A stretch of 64,000 bases of DNA from Mycobacterium sp. 852013-50091_SCH5140682 (GTDB taxonomy: Bacteria; Actinomycetota; Actinomycetes; Mycobacteriales; Mycobacteriaceae). The DNA lies in assembly GCF_001665685.1 (NCBI RefSeq), contig NZ_LZTB01000118.1, positions 124,001-188,000 of the forward strand, given 5' to 3'. How positions within the stretch are numbered: the stretch's first letter is position 1; each line of letters opens with the position of its first letter. Under the pieces are notes generated by a model. That model saw nothing but the letters and a program-made list of their open reading frames with translations. It ran no database searches and was not told where the DNA came from. Positions 1 to 8,728 of the stretch are shown in pieces. The position numbers and the translations under genes are program-made.

Positions 1-712
1 TGGCATTGACCTTGCACCCCTGGATGCAGAACCCGCGGTAGATGCAGTGCGGCCGATTACCGAAGCGCCCGTTCGGGATGGCGACCGGTCCGACCCGCAT
101 GTCGACACCGAGTGCCTTCGCGCCGCGCAGCGCGATAAGCCCGTTGCCGCTGACCGGATGCGGGCTGTGCGGATAGCGGTGCGGGTCGCCCCACGGCCAA
201 TGCTGGCCTGCCACCGGCAGTTCGGCTTCGATCTGCTCGTAGTATGGACGCAGGTCGGAGTAGCCGATGGGCCAGTCGACACCTACACCGTCGGTGGTGC
301 CGGTCTGGAAGTCCGAGGGATGAAACCGCGGGGTGTAGCCGGCGTAATGCACCATGGACCCCCCGACCCCGCGCCCGGAGTTGTTGGATCCCAAGGGAAC
401 CGGGTCCGATCCACCGATCTGGCGAGGATCGGTCCAGTACAGGCCGTGCGAGCCACGCTCGTCGCTGACCCAGTCGCGGTCAGGATCCCAGAACGGCCCG
501 GCGTCGAGCAGCACCACACTCCATCCGGCGCGGGCCAGCCGTTGTCCGAGGGTCGCTCCCCCGGCGCCGGCCCCGACGATGACCACATCGACCTCGTCGT
601 CGGGAAGGTACTTGCGCATATCGGCCCGCAACCGGTGATTGCTACGAACACCGTTGTTGGGCAGCAACCATGCCGATTCGTTGCGGCTTCGTACGGTACT
701 GCCGTCACCCAT
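1..712 (-). CDS. GMC-family oxidoreductase, flavoprotein subunit (partial)
   Basis: The first 237 codons of a gene that runs off the left edge of the window. The start is the ATG at 712; it overlaps the stop of the upstream gene by 8 bases, so the two are translationally coupled. Around residues 43-56 there is a dinucleotide-binding Rossmann motif (VIVGAGAGGATLGQ), followed by the GMC segment NNSGRGVGGSMVHYAG that contacts FAD. Near the cut end is a Cys pair (CIYRGFCIQGC) also found in gluconate 2-dehydrogenase flavoproteins. The gene next to it encodes a gluconate-2-dehydrogenase-subunit-3-like protein, which supports a membrane-associated sugar or alcohol dehydrogenase. The substrate cannot be read from the sequence and the catalytic C-terminus lies outside the window. 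Confidence 0.85.
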   Translation of the reverse strand, partial: MGDGSTVRSRNESAWLLPNNGVRSNHRLRADMRKYLPDDEVDVVIVGAGAGGATLGQRLARAGWSVVLLDAGPFWDPDRDWVSDERGSHGLYWTDPRQIGGSDPVPLGSNNSGRGVGGSMVHYAGYTPRFHPSDFQTGTTDGVGVDWPIGYSDLRPYYEQIEAELPVAGQHWPWGDPHRYPHSPHPVSGNGLIALRGAKALGVDMRVGPVAIPNGRFGNRPHCIYRGFCIQGCKVNA

Positions 713-1415
713 CGGTCCGCCCTTCAGGCAGGTCGGAGTCGGCGCGTCGCGCCCGCTCCACCCGATCGACGAACGGAACGGGGTCGATATCGCAGTGGTC
801 GGCGACCTCGTACCGTTCGAGCGCGTTGACACCGGGATTCAGGTAACCCCGTGGGTAGGCGGGGCCGGGGAACCCCATCTCGTTCCACGCCCACGGGTGC
901 GAGTAGAACGCTGTGCAGGCATACCGCGTCCACAAGCTCCACACATGGCCGGCGGGCCGGCCGTGCCAGCGTTCGGCCGCATCCGCGAGGTCTCGGACGT
1001 CCTGCAGCAGCCGCGCCTGTTTGCTGATGCCTAGTTCGCCGTACCCGGCGCGGTAGCGATCGCGCGCGTCGCCGTCGAGCGCGGCCAGGGAGTCGCGCCA
1101 GGCCTGGCCGTCTTCGGGCATGTCGTCGTAATGCCATCCGTCGGTCTCCCCCGCCTCCAGCCGGGAGTCGATCAATTCCAGTACCGGGACTTTGGGGTCG
1201 GCGTCCTGCGCCAGGAGCAGGTCGAGCAATGGCTGCGCGATCGCCACCTCCTCTCCCGTGAAGAACGACAGGCTGGCCGGTAGTGCCAGCCGTCCGAGCA
1301 CGACGCCTGCGGTGACCTGGTCCCATTTGTCGGCTTGGGCCAACACGTCGAAATCCGGGAAACGGCCTCTGCCTTGGGGCGTCACGGCGCGGTGGTGTGC
1401 TGGGCGAAACGGCAT
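705..1415 (-). CDS. Gluconate 2-dehydrogenase subunit 3-like protein
   Basis: A 236-residue protein resembling the small (gamma, subunit 3) partner of periplasmic GMC dehydrogenases. It is rich in Trp and Tyr and carries the segment HPWAWNEMGFPGPAYPRGY typical of the family near residues 175-195. I see no clear Tat signal; the N-terminus (MPFRPAHHRAVTPQGRGRFPDFDVL) matches cytoplasmic-looking actinobacterial members. The gene starts inside the stop of the upstream membrane-protein gene (overlap at 1415), and its own stop overlaps the flavoprotein start, so all three are probably made together. In the family this subunit is needed for assembly or export of the flavoprotein; that role here is inferred from position and similarity. 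Confidence 0.75.
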   Translation of the reverse strand: MPFRPAHHRAVTPQGRGRFPDFDVLAQADKWDQVTAGVVLGRLALPASLSFFTGEEVAIAQPLLDLLLAQDADPKVPVLELIDSRLEAGETDGWHYDDMPEDGQAWRDSLAALDGDARDRYRAGYGELGISKQARLLQDVRDLADAAERWHGRPAGHVWSLWTRYACTAFYSHPWAWNEMGFPGPAYPRGYLNPGVNALERYEVADHCDIDPVPFVDRVERARRADSDLPEGRTDG

Positions 1416-1864
1416 CAGCGACTCCCTTCCCCGGGCAGCGGCAGGTCCTCGCGGCGCAACAGCGCCGCGAGCAATCCCATGCCGCCGACCAGCGATGCCA
1501 GCAGTGGCGCGAATGCCGGTGGTCCCGATTCCAGGTTGTACCGGGTCAATCCGCCCGGCCGCTGGCAGATGCCACGCCAGTGCAAGTAGGCGCCCTGCAC
1601 GCCGTTTACGACGATCAGCGCGCTGGCGACGGGCAGCACGGTGTGGGCCGCGCGGCGGGAGAAGAACCCCGCCAGTCCGGCGGGCACCGCGGTGGGAACG
1701 ATGACGACCGGCCAGTACATCATGCGATTGCCGAAGCTCGCGCCGTCATGGGAAAGGTAGATCTCGGCGGTGGTGACCGCGGCTCCAGCGGCGGTCATTG
1801 CTGCCAACGTACGTTCGAAACGTCCGGTGCGGATGGCGTGCACCGCGGCGCGTAAGGGTTTCAT
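1415..1864 (-). CDS. Four-TM membrane protein of the dehydrogenase operon
   Basis: A 149-residue protein with about four hydrophobic segments (near residues 20-35, 48-68, 75-92 and 115-135), a basic N-terminus and a charged tail (RREDLPLPGEGSR). I do not recognise a named family with certainty. It sits between the TPP enzyme (4-base ATGA overlap at 1861-1864) and the GMC small subunit (overlap at 1415), so it belongs to the same transcript. A plausible job is a membrane anchor or electron-transfer partner for the adjacent dehydrogenase, but there are no obvious haem-binding His pairs to prove that. Confidence 0.6.
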   Translation of the reverse strand: MKPLRAAVHAIRTGRFERTLAAMTAAGAAVTTAEIYLSHDGASFGNRMMYWPVVIVPTAVPAGLAGFFSRRAAHTVLPVASALIVVNGVQGAYLHWRGICQRPGGLTRYNLESGPPAFAPLLASLVGGMGLLAALLRREDLPLPGEGSR

Positions 1865-3660
1865 GAGCGGTCCTTCTTCTCGCCTGGAAAATATTGCTGC
1901 ACTTTCTGTTTGATTCCCTGCTTGATGAAGCCCGCGCTGTCGTCGTCGCCGCCGATCACCGCGTCGACGAGCGACTTCGCCTGCTCGAAGGTGGCGTGCG
2001 GCGGGATCGGCGGCACGTTCGGGTCACAGCGGACGTCGAGGACGGTGGGCCGATCGGCGGCCAGGGCCCGGTCCCACGCATCCCCCAGCGCCGCGGCGTC
2101 ATCGATGTTGTCGCCGTGCAAGCCGAGGCTGCGCGCGAACGCCGCGAAGTTGACGTCCGGAAGGTTCTGGGACGCATCGAATTTCGGTGAGTTCTCCATC
2201 GCACGCATTTCCCACGTGACCTGGTTGAGGTCGTTGTTGTGCAGGATCGCGACGACGAGGCGTGGGTCGTCCCACTGCTTCCAGTACTTGCTGATCGTGA
2301 TCAGTTCAGCCATGCCGTTCATCTGCATCGCCCCGTCGCCGACGAAGGCGATGCCGGGCCGGTCGGGGTGCGCCCACTTGGCGCCGATGACGTAGGGCAC
2401 CCCGGGCCCCATCGTGGCCAGAGTGCCGGACAGGGAACCTCGGACGTCGCCGCGGAACTTCAGGTGACGGGCGTACCAGTTGGCCGCCGAGCCGGAATCT
2501 GCGGCAATGATGGCGTTTTCGGGCATCCGCTCCGAGAACTCCCAGAAGATCCTCATCGGGTTGAGTGGCTCGGCGTCGGTCATGGCCCTGCGCTGCACGG
2601 TGGTCCACCAACTGTCCACCCACTTCTCGATCTTTTCGCGCCAGGATCGGTCGGTCTTGCGCTCCAGCAACGGAATCAGCGCCCGCAACGTGCTCTTGGC
2701 GTCGCCGACGAGGTTGATCTCATAGGGATACCGCATACCGATCCACTTGCCGGAGCGGTCGATCTGCACGGCGCGGGCCTGGTCGAGCTCGGGCAGGAAC
2801 TGCGTGTACGGAAAATTGGAGCCGATGGTGAGCAGGGTGTCGCATTCCATCATGAGATGCCAGCTGGCAGTGGTGCCGAGCAGTCCGATGGATCCGGTCA
2901 CCCATGACAGGTCGTCGGGCAGCACGTCCTTACCCAGCAAGGCTTTTGCAGCGCCGGCGCCGAGTAGTTCGGCGACCTCGGTGAGTTCGGCGACGCATCC
3001 CCGAGCGCCCTGCCCAACGAGCACCGCGACTTTCTGACCGGAGTTGAGCAGGTCGGCGGTCCGGCGCAGTGCGTCGTCGTCGGGGACCACACGCGCCTCT
3101 GACATCCCGAGGCTCGAGGGCACCTGTTTGAACGCGTGCCCCGGTGGTTCGTACTGCAGCTCGAAGACATCCGAGGGCACGATAATGGCTGTCGGCGCGC
3201 CCTCGCTCAGCGCGATGCGGATAGCGCGGTCGATGAGATTCGGCAGCTGCTTGGGCACCGTGCACATCTGTACGTACTCGCTGCAGACGTCCTTGAACAA
3301 ACTGATCAGGTCGATCTCCTGCTGGTAGGAGCCACCCATCGCGGAACGTTCGGTCTGGCCGACGATCGCCACCACCGGGACGTGGTCGAGTTTGGCGTCG
3401 TACAACCCGTTGAGCAGGTGCACTGCGCCGGGCCCGCTGGTGGCCACACAGACACCGACCTCACCGGAGAACTTGGCGAAGCCCACCGCCTCGAACGCGG
3501 CCATCTCTTCGTGCCGTGCCTGGACGAACTGTGGCTTGTCGTCAGCGCGTTGCCACGCGGCGAGCAGCCCGTTGATGCCGTCTCCGGGGAACCCGAAGAC
3601 TTGATTCACGCCCCATTCCCGCAAGCGGCCGAGTAGCACGTCACCGACGGTGTCAGACAT
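1861..3660 (-). CDS. Thiamine pyrophosphate-requiring enzyme, pyruvate oxidase-like
   Basis: A 599-residue member of the acetolactate synthase/pyruvate oxidase/YdaP superfamily. The N-terminal Pyr domain has GFPGDGING at residues 23-31 and the activating glutamate in ARHEEMAAFEAVG near residue 51. The C-terminal PP domain carries the thiamine-binding motif, starting with VGDGAMQMNG and ending at HNNDLN. The middle domain is of the Rossmann type. An ATG preceded by AAGGAGA gives a clear start at 3660. It lies 51 bases after the SDR gene and overlaps the following membrane-protein gene. Related proteins use pyruvate and are linked to stress or stationary phase; whether this one is an oxidase, decarboxylase or quinone-linked dehydrogenase cannot be decided here. 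Confidence 0.85.
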   Translation of the reverse strand: MSDTVGDVLLGRLREWGVNQVFGFPGDGINGLLAAWQRADDKPQFVQARHEEMAAFEAVGFAKFSGEVGVCVATSGPGAVHLLNGLYDAKLDHVPVVAIVGQTERSAMGGSYQQEIDLISLFKDVCSEYVQMCTVPKQLPNLIDRAIRIALSEGAPTAIIVPSDVFELQYEPPGHAFKQVPSSLGMSEARVVPDDDALRRTADLLNSGQKVAVLVGQGARGCVAELTEVAELLGAGAAKALLGKDVLPDDLSWVTGSIGLLGTTASWHLMMECDTLLTIGSNFPYTQFLPELDQARAVQIDRSGKWIGMRYPYEINLVGDAKSTLRALIPLLERKTDRSWREKIEKWVDSWWTTVQRRAMTDAEPLNPMRIFWEFSERMPENAIIAADSGSAANWYARHLKFRGDVRGSLSGTLATMGPGVPYVIGAKWAHPDRPGIAFVGDGAMQMNGMAELITISKYWKQWDDPRLVVAILHNNDLNQVTWEMRAMENSPKFDASQNLPDVNFAAFARSLGLHGDNIDDAAALGDAWDRALAADRPTVLDVRCDPNVPPIPPHATFEQAKSLVDAVIGGDDDSAGFIKQGIKQKVQQYFPGEKKDRS

Positions 3661-3711
3661 GTTTTCTCCTTCAAAAGTGTTGTCGTTTTTGGATTTCCGT
3701 CACCGCCGAGG

Positions 3712-4731
3712 TCAGTGACGGTGGCGGGTGAGCGCGGCCCCGCCCGCAGTGAGCGCCGCACCGGCGGCGGCAACTGACAGTGAGCGCGCGTGCCGCGAAA
3801 CCCACAGCTGCGGCGACCGGATCATCGAACGGTCGTCGAAGGACCCGTGCGCACCGTGGTCGCTACCCGGGTGCTCATCGAGGGCCTGCCACAGGTTGTT
3901 CGGCCGGTCGGGATCGACCGGCTCGCTTGTCTGCTGCGAGGAGTAGCCGGTGCGCGCCAGATAGCGGTCGAGGACCGCCGGCATCAGCCGCTGTCCCAGG
4001 ATGGTCAACGCCGTGCTGGCACCGACCCAATACTGCTTGCGCTCTGGATGGTCGGCGGCCCGCACGATCGCGCGGGCACCCACCTCGGGTTGGTAGATCG
4101 GTGGCACGGGCTGGGGGTGCCGCGGCAGCCGTGACAATACCCAGTCGAACTGCGGCGTGTTGAGCGCAGGCATCTGCACCACCGTGATGTGGATGTTGCT
4201 GCGGTCATGCAGAAGCTCGGTGCGCACGGACTCCGTGAAACCGTTGATGCCGTGTTTGGCACCGCAGTACGCCGACTGCAGTGGAATGGCGCGCGCACCC
4301 AGAGCGGAACCGACTTGCACGATCGCACCGGCGTTCCGCGGCTTCATCCGGGCCAGCGCCGCCATCGTTCCGTACACGAAGCCGAGGTAGCTGACCTCGG
4401 TCACGCGTCGGTACTCCGCCGCAGCGATCTCGGCGAATGGCGCGAACACCGACGTGAACGCAACGTTCACCCAGACGTCGATCGGTCCGAAGGCGTCCTC
4501 GACCTGGGTGGCGGCGGCATCGACCTGGTCAAAATCTGCCACGTCGGTGGGCACGGTCAGCGCTGTCCCGCCGGCAGCCTCGATGTCATCGGCGGCTCCG
4601 CGCAGCCCGTCGTGCCCGCGGGCCAGCAGTGCGACGCGATCACCACGCTGCCCGAAGGCCTGGGCAGCGGCACGTCCGACGCCGGCGCTGGCTCCGGTGA
4701 CGACGACGGTGCGCGGCGAAGTGGTGGTCAT
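3712..4731 (-). CDS. Short-chain dehydrogenase/reductase with C-terminal extension
   Basis: A 339-residue SDR. The cofactor motif TGASAGVGRAAA lies at residues 12-23, the catalytic motif YCGAKHG (YxxxK) near residue 155, and the serine in VGSALGARA comes about 15 residues before it. The typical SDR core ends near residue 245. The tail of about 90 residues ends in a hydrophobic stretch (LSVAAAGAALTAGGAAL) that could anchor the protein to the membrane. The start overlaps the GH15 stop by four bases (ATGA). The substrate is unknown. Its place in a run of sugar and pyruvate enzymes suggests a polyol, sugar or aldehyde substrate; this is inference. Confidence 0.85.
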   Translation of the reverse strand: MTTTSPRTVVVTGASAGVGRAAAQAFGQRGDRVALLARGHDGLRGAADDIEAAGGTALTVPTDVADFDQVDAAATQVEDAFGPIDVWVNVAFTSVFAPFAEIAAAEYRRVTEVSYLGFVYGTMAALARMKPRNAGAIVQVGSALGARAIPLQSAYCGAKHGINGFTESVRTELLHDRSNIHITVVQMPALNTPQFDWVLSRLPRHPQPVPPIYQPEVGARAIVRAADHPERKQYWVGASTALTILGQRLMPAVLDRYLARTGYSSQQTSEPVDPDRPNNLWQALDEHPGSDHGAHGSFDDRSMIRSPQLWVSRHARSLSVAAAGAALTAGGAALTRHRH

Positions 4732-6521
4732 GACGGTTCCTCTCTGTTTTCGGTCGGCGGGGAATCGGTGTGCGGCGGCTTGGCCACGCGCAGTGAGGAT
4801 TCGATGAGCAGGGCGTGCACGAAGGCCTGCGGGATGTTGCCGCGGAGCTGACGTTGCTCGACGTCGTACTCCTCACAGAACAGGCCCGGCGGTCCACAGG
4901 CGGCCCGATTGCGTTCGAAAAAGCGTGTGGCGCTTACAATGTCGCCCTGTTGCTGACAGGCCAGCGCGGTCCAGAACCCGCACAGCACGAAGGCTCCTTC
5001 AGCGTGTGCCAACGGCTGGCCCTCGTGGTGAAACCGGTAAACGAACCCGTCCACTTCAAGTTCGTCGAGGACCGCGCGCAAGGTGGCGACGGTACGCGGG
5101 TCGTCGTGCGGGACGGCACCGCGCAGCGCCGGGACCAGTAATGCGGCGTCGACTCGTGAGTCGTCGGGAGCACGTTGCCACCGCCCGCTCGGGTGCACGC
5201 AGTCTGCACTCGCGGCGAGGATGGTGTCTGCTAACAGCTCGAATTCGGCGGCGTCGCGGGTCGGTGCGCGAGTGGCGATCGCGCGCAGACCGGCCACGCA
5301 CGTCAGCCGGGAGTGCGCCCAGCGTCGCGGCTCGAGTTCCCACACACCGGCGTCGGGTTCCTGCCAGCGGTCCGCGAGCGCCGCTGCCGCCGCGGCGGCA
5401 GCCCGGTAGCCATCGCCGTCCAGGTGGTCATGACGTGCTGCCGCGGCGAACAACAGCAGCGCCTCGCCCAAGACGTCCAGTTGAAACTGACTGTGAGCGT
5501 GGTTGCCCAAAACGTCAGTGCCGCCTGGATACCCGGGGAGATCCAGCGAGCGTTCGTCGGGTACCGCCGTACCGTCGACGCAGTAGGCAGGTTTGAGGTC
5601 AGGGCCGTCGGCGAGTAGCCGATCGGTGACGAATGCGATCGCGTCGTCGAGCAAGCGGTGCGGTCCGTCGAGCGCCACAGCCTGGCCTGCGTAGCACTGG
5701 TCACGGATCCACACATAACGGTAGTCGTAGTTGCGGCCCTGCTCGGCGCGCTCGGGCAGGCTCATGGTCGCGGCGGCCACCATGCCACCGTCCGGTGCGG
5801 TCATGCCGCGCAGCACGGCGTACGAGTGGCGCGCGTCGCGGGCGGTGACGCTGGCGTCGAACGTGGGACAACCTGATGCCCAAGCTTTTTCGGTGCCCAG
5901 CCACAAAGCGTCCGCGTCGAGCAGGCGCCGTTCACCGGGTCGATCGGCGACCTCGACGACGACGTCATGGTGACTGCCCTCCTCGACCTTTAGGTCACAG
6001 CGCAGGCCTACGAGCCCCGCCTCGTCACAGGCGCGAGTGGCGTGTGCGGTGCCCTTCAGCGTGATATGCAGGGGCCCGCACTCGGCGTGCCAGACACCAC
6101 CGTGATCCCGGATGAGCTCGGTCATGCCATACCGCCCGAATCCGGCCGCGGGTGCGAATGTCATTGTCGCGCAGGCATCGCCGTGCACCGCGATGAGCCT
6201 GCGCAGCAAGACCGCGCGGTGCGGATCGCCTGGGTACGCGAGCGCCTCGCGGCATTCGGTGATGCCGTCGGTGGTGACCCAGCGAGACCGCCAGATCAGG
6301 CTGCCGTCTTCATAGTGCCCGCCCCAGACGAACCGTCCCCTCGGCGTGATCGCGAAGGCGCCGTTGCCTCCGATCAGATCCGCGAACACCGCGTCGCTGT
6401 CCCACCGCGGGGCGCACATCCAGCTGATCTCGCCGCGCGGGCCGATCAGTGCGCCCCGGTGCCCGTCGGCGAGCAGTGCATACTCCCGCAACACATGTGG
6501 TTCGGCGATGCCGCCGCTCAT
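4728..6521 (-). CDS. Glycoside hydrolase family 15 protein (glucoamylase/trehalase-like)
   Basis: A 597-residue GH15 enzyme. An N-terminal beta-rich domain spans about residues 1-200. The (alpha/alpha)6 catalytic domain opens with RNYDYRYVWIRD near residues 263-274, the hallmark that carries the substrate-binding Asp/Trp/Arg of bacterial glucoamylases and mycobacterial GH15 trehalases. There is no signal peptide, so it is probably cytoplasmic, as for the trehalose-cleaving mycobacterial members. The start (ATG at 6521) overlaps the stop of the preceding small membrane-protein gene, and its own stop overlaps the SDR start. The exact sugar (trehalose versus alpha-glucans) is not decided by sequence. 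Confidence 0.85.
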   Translation of the reverse strand: MSGGIAEPHVLREYALLADGHRGALIGPRGEISWMCAPRWDSDAVFADLIGGNGAFAITPRGRFVWGGHYEDGSLIWRSRWVTTDGITECREALAYPGDPHRAVLLRRLIAVHGDACATMTFAPAAGFGRYGMTELIRDHGGVWHAECGPLHITLKGTAHATRACDEAGLVGLRCDLKVEEGSHHDVVVEVADRPGERRLLDADALWLGTEKAWASGCPTFDASVTARDARHSYAVLRGMTAPDGGMVAAATMSLPERAEQGRNYDYRYVWIRDQCYAGQAVALDGPHRLLDDAIAFVTDRLLADGPDLKPAYCVDGTAVPDERSLDLPGYPGGTDVLGNHAHSQFQLDVLGEALLLFAAAARHDHLDGDGYRAAAAAAAALADRWQEPDAGVWELEPRRWAHSRLTCVAGLRAIATRAPTRDAAEFELLADTILAASADCVHPSGRWQRAPDDSRVDAALLVPALRGAVPHDDPRTVATLRAVLDELEVDGFVYRFHHEGQPLAHAEGAFVLCGFWTALACQQQGDIVSATRFFERNRAACGPPGLFCEEYDVEQRQLRGNIPQAFVHALLIESSLRVAKPPHTDSPPTENREEPS

Positions 6522-7054
6522 GAGTCGCGCCGTCCACCAGCCGACATGGCCGAATCGGTGCGGTGTCGCCTACGCCGCCGCGGTACCCACGCCGGGCCCT
6601 GTATCTGGTCCGGAAGAATCCACATCGCGCAGGCGATGCTCCAGCAGAGAAGGATCATCCACAGCAGGATCGCCGGCGCGGTGAAACCCATTGGCCCGGG
6701 ATCGTGGTGCACGGCGGCCACCGAACAGATGATCATCAGGGCCACGGCGGCGGCGCCCATTCCGAGAGTGAACACCTTCGCCGTCCGGCGATGCATGAAC
6801 GACAACGCCGCCAGCGCCGCGATAACCAACATGACGACACTCAATGCCGGCGTGAGCGGCACACCGAGCACCGACCATCCGTCCTGCCGGGGACGAACGA
6901 GAACGCCGATCAGACCGACCACGCCGAGCGCTCCCGTCACAGCCGCTTCGCCTGCGAGTAGTAGGCGGCCCTCGCGCCAATGGGAAGGGTTGAGACTGAC
7001 CCGGCGTAAGCCGGCCGTCTGCGGTGGCATCGGACCGCGGGTATCTCGCGCCAT
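6518..7054 (-). CDS. Small four-TM membrane protein, first gene of the operon
   Basis: A 178-residue protein with about four hydrophobic helices between residues 35 and 150 and a basic C-terminal tail (WVPRRRRRHR). A longer reading from 7108 is possible. I chose ATG 7054 because a perfect AAGGAGG ribosome-binding site sits 5 bases before it. It heads the minus-strand run of overlapping genes that continues to the left edge. I do not recognise the family. Its promoter region (7055-7208) is shared with the divergent MarR gene and contains a dyad, so it is probably under MarR control. Confidence 0.7.
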   Translation of the reverse strand: MARDTRGPMPPQTAGLRRVSLNPSHWREGRLLLAGEAAVTGALGVVGLIGVLVRPRQDGWSVLGVPLTPALSVVMLVIAALAALSFMHRRTAKVFTLGMGAAAVALMIICSVAAVHHDPGPMGFTAPAILLWMILLCWSIACAMWILPDQIQGPAWVPRRRRRHRTDSAMSAGGRRDS

Positions 7055-7130
7055 GCTGCCTCCTTGATCCACTGATCTCGACAAGTCGGTTACCCAACCC
7101 GCCGTCATTTACCCGGCCCATATGCGATGT

Positions 7131-7143
7131 ATCCAGATTGGAT
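7131..7143. promoter_or_regulatory. Candidate MarR operator
   Basis: The dyad ATCCA-GAT-TGGAT lies in the shared region between the divergent operon start (7054) and the MarR gene (7209). MarR proteins usually bind short AT-rich inverted repeats in such divergent promoters and repress both sides. That this dyad is the site is inferred from position and symmetry only. Confidence 0.45.
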
Positions 7144-7192
7144 GATTTGCAAACCGGACTATTTGCGCTAATGCACGACACTCGTCCCGGAT

Positions 7193-7198
7193 GTATTC
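7193..7198 (+). promoter_or_regulatory. -10 box of the MarR gene, near-leaderless
   Basis: TATTCT ends 10 bases before the ATG at 7209, so transcription would begin at or just before the start codon. This also argues against the alternative upstream ATG at 7191, which would overlap the promoter. No convincing -35 box is visible. Confidence 0.45.
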
Positions 7199-7208
7199 TG
7201 GCCACGCC

Positions 7209-7706
7209 ATGAGTGCCAAGAGAACGCGCGCGACGGACCGGGCTGCCGTCCCGCGGCCTGACGCCGACTACGTCGCCGCGCTCGAACAGGCCACTCGCGG
7301 GCTGCTGGCACTGAACGTCTTGGTGCTCGAAGAGATCGAGAAGCGCGTAGGGCTGCCGACGCTGCGCGCGTTGCAGTCGCTGCAGCGACTCGGCCCGTGC
7401 CAAGTGACGGAATTGGGCGAAGACCTCGACATGGTGCCGTCGAGCGCCAGCCGTCTCAGCGATCGGCTCGCCGAGGCCGGGTTGATCACTCGCAGCGTGG
7501 CGCCGCACAACCGGCGCGCGACGATTCTGGAGCTGACCGACGTCGGGCGTGCTGTTCTCGACGAAGTCGTCGCCGCGCGTGCCGAACGCTTCGGCGGAAT
7601 CACCGAGCACATGACCGAACTCGAGCGCGAGCAGCTTCTCGCTGGGGCAGCCGCGTTTACAGCCGCGTACAACCGGCTGGCCAAACGCTCCGGCACCGAC
7701 GCTTGA
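7209..7706 (+). CDS. MarR-family transcriptional regulator
   Basis: A 165-residue winged-helix regulator. The helix-turn-helix lies around residues 65-90 (VTELGEDLDMVPSSASRLSDRL) and is followed by a wing with the MarR signature APHNRRATILELTDVGR. The length is typical of the family. It is divergent from the seven-gene operon to its left, with a dyad in between, so it most likely represses that operon and itself. The ligand is unknown. The ATG at 7209 was preferred because a -10 box overlaps the upstream in-frame ATG at 7191. Confidence 0.85.
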   Translation: MSAKRTRATDRAAVPRPDADYVAALEQATRGLLALNVLVLEEIEKRVGLPTLRALQSLQRLGPCQVTELGEDLDMVPSSASRLSDRLAEAGLITRSVAPHNRRATILELTDVGRAVLDEVVAARAERFGGITEHMTELEREQLLAGAAAFTAAYNRLAKRSGTDA

Positions 7707-7774
7707 CGTCGACGAAAACGGGTATCCGCCCAGTAGTTGTTCCGTGGAAGCAGAGTTTGGCAGGAGTGGGTGCG

Positions 7775-7966
7775 ATGAGCGGTGCCGACAAGGCCAGGAA
7801 CAAATGGGAGCGGGCCAGGGGCAGGGTCAAAGAGACATTCGGGCGTGCTGTCAACGATTCCGAGATGGAAGCCCGGGGCAGGGCTGATCAGCGAATGTCA
7901 CACCTGAAAGACGCGGGCGAAAAAGTCAAAGACGCATTCCGTCCGCGGCGCCGCAGACAGCCATAG
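7775..7966 (+). CDS. CsbD-like stress protein
   Basis: A 63-residue, highly charged protein. ADKARNKWERARGRVKETFG followed by alternating Lys/Arg/Asp/Glu helices is typical of the CsbD/YjbJ family of small general-stress proteins, which are hydrophilic and predicted to be helical. The C-terminus is Arg-rich (RPRRRRQP), which may indicate nucleic-acid contact. An AGGAG site lies 8 bases before the ATG at 7775. The gene follows the MarR gene by 68 bases and may share its transcript. Two tandem hairpins follow it. The molecular role of the family is not established. Confidence 0.75.
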   Translation: MSGADKARNKWERARGRVKETFGRAVNDSEMEARGRADQRMSHLKDAGEKVKDAFRPRRRRQP

Positions 7967-7984
7967 CCGTAGCGGATTGCCAGG

Positions 7985-8027
7985 GCTTCGTCCCGATCAC
8001 GAAGCAGCGTCGACTGGCACAGTCGAC
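7985..8027. terminator. Two tandem hairpins after the CsbD-like gene
   Basis: The first hairpin is GCTTCGT/ACGAAGC with a 7-base loop (7985-8005). The second is GTCGACT/AGTCGAC with a 5-base loop (8009-8027). They lie between the plus-strand CsbD-like gene and the convergent lipoprotein gene ending at 8120, so they could terminate both. There is no U tract, as is common in mycobacteria. Confidence 0.6.
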
Positions 8028-8119
8028 CACCTCTGCCGCGCGCAGCGCCGCCCTCGCGGACCTGTGACTGCGGAGTCGGCACATCCATCGCCAGGGTTGC
8101 CGGGGCTGCGCGACCGGCT

Positions 8120-8728
8120 CTACAGCCCGGACGGTACGACCTTGTCGTTCACTGTCACCGTGACCTGACCGGTCTTCGGGTCGTACGCGATCTTGCCGTG
8201 CTCGAACGTTTCCACCAGCAAGTCGTCCACTGCGTTCTCGTCACTGGTGGGTGCGCCCAAAGGACCCACCGAGCCGTTCTCCCCGGTGACCGCGGGCGCG
8301 CCAGCTGGGTCGCGTGGGACGTTCCACGCCTCCCGGATCTTGCCCCAGGTGATGTACGCGGGCGTGCCCGCGTCGGCGTTCTTGGCGGTGATCACGCCAC
8401 CCTGGAACTGCTGGAACAACACGCCGCTCTCACGTGCTCCTGCATTGCGGTCACCCGTCAGTGGCTTACCGAGAGCATCTTTCTGATGCTGGGTTGCCGA
8501 CTGGTACTTGGCAGCGATCGGGCCGGTCAGCGTCACCTCGACGTCTCTATCCCCGATGAGCTTCACCTCGGCGGGCGGCGCTGGTGCGGCAGCAGTGGTG
8601 GTGGCGATCAACCCGACCTGCGGTGACGCCGACTCGTCGACGCCGTTGCCAGTGCTGCAGCCGACAGTGATGAGCGCGGCGGCGGCTACGCCGGCGATGG
8701 CCGTATTGCGGGATGCGATCGTCCTCAT
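8120..8728 (-). CDS. LGFP-repeat lipoprotein
   Basis: A 202-residue secreted lipoprotein. The signal peptide has a lipobox ending ITVGC at about residue 24. After a Ala/Pro-rich linker there is an LGFP-type repeat region (DALGKPLTGD..GVLFQQFQGGVITA; SVGPLGAPTSDE), a cell-wall-associated module found in mycobacterial and corynebacterial envelope proteins. ATG 8728 was chosen over 8881 because it is followed directly by a normal signal peptide and preceded by an AGAGGAAG site. Likely anchored on the outer face of the membrane and touching cell wall; the exact partner is unknown. Confidence 0.75.
   Translation of the reverse strand: MRTIASRNTAIAGVAAAALITVGCSTGNGVDESASPQVGLIATTTAAAPAPPAEVKLIGDRDVEVTLTGPIAAKYQSATQHQKDALGKPLTGDRNAGARESGVLFQQFQGGVITAKNADAGTPAYITWGKIREAWNVPRDPAGAPAVTGENGSVGPLGAPTSDENAVDDLLVETFEHGKIAYDPKTGQVTVTVNDKVVPSGL

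Noticed and set aside
47..829. Long plus-strand open frame at the left end
   Set aside because: It is antisense to the GMC flavoprotein, whose Rossmann motif and start overlap are clear; the plus-strand protein has no recognisable domain.
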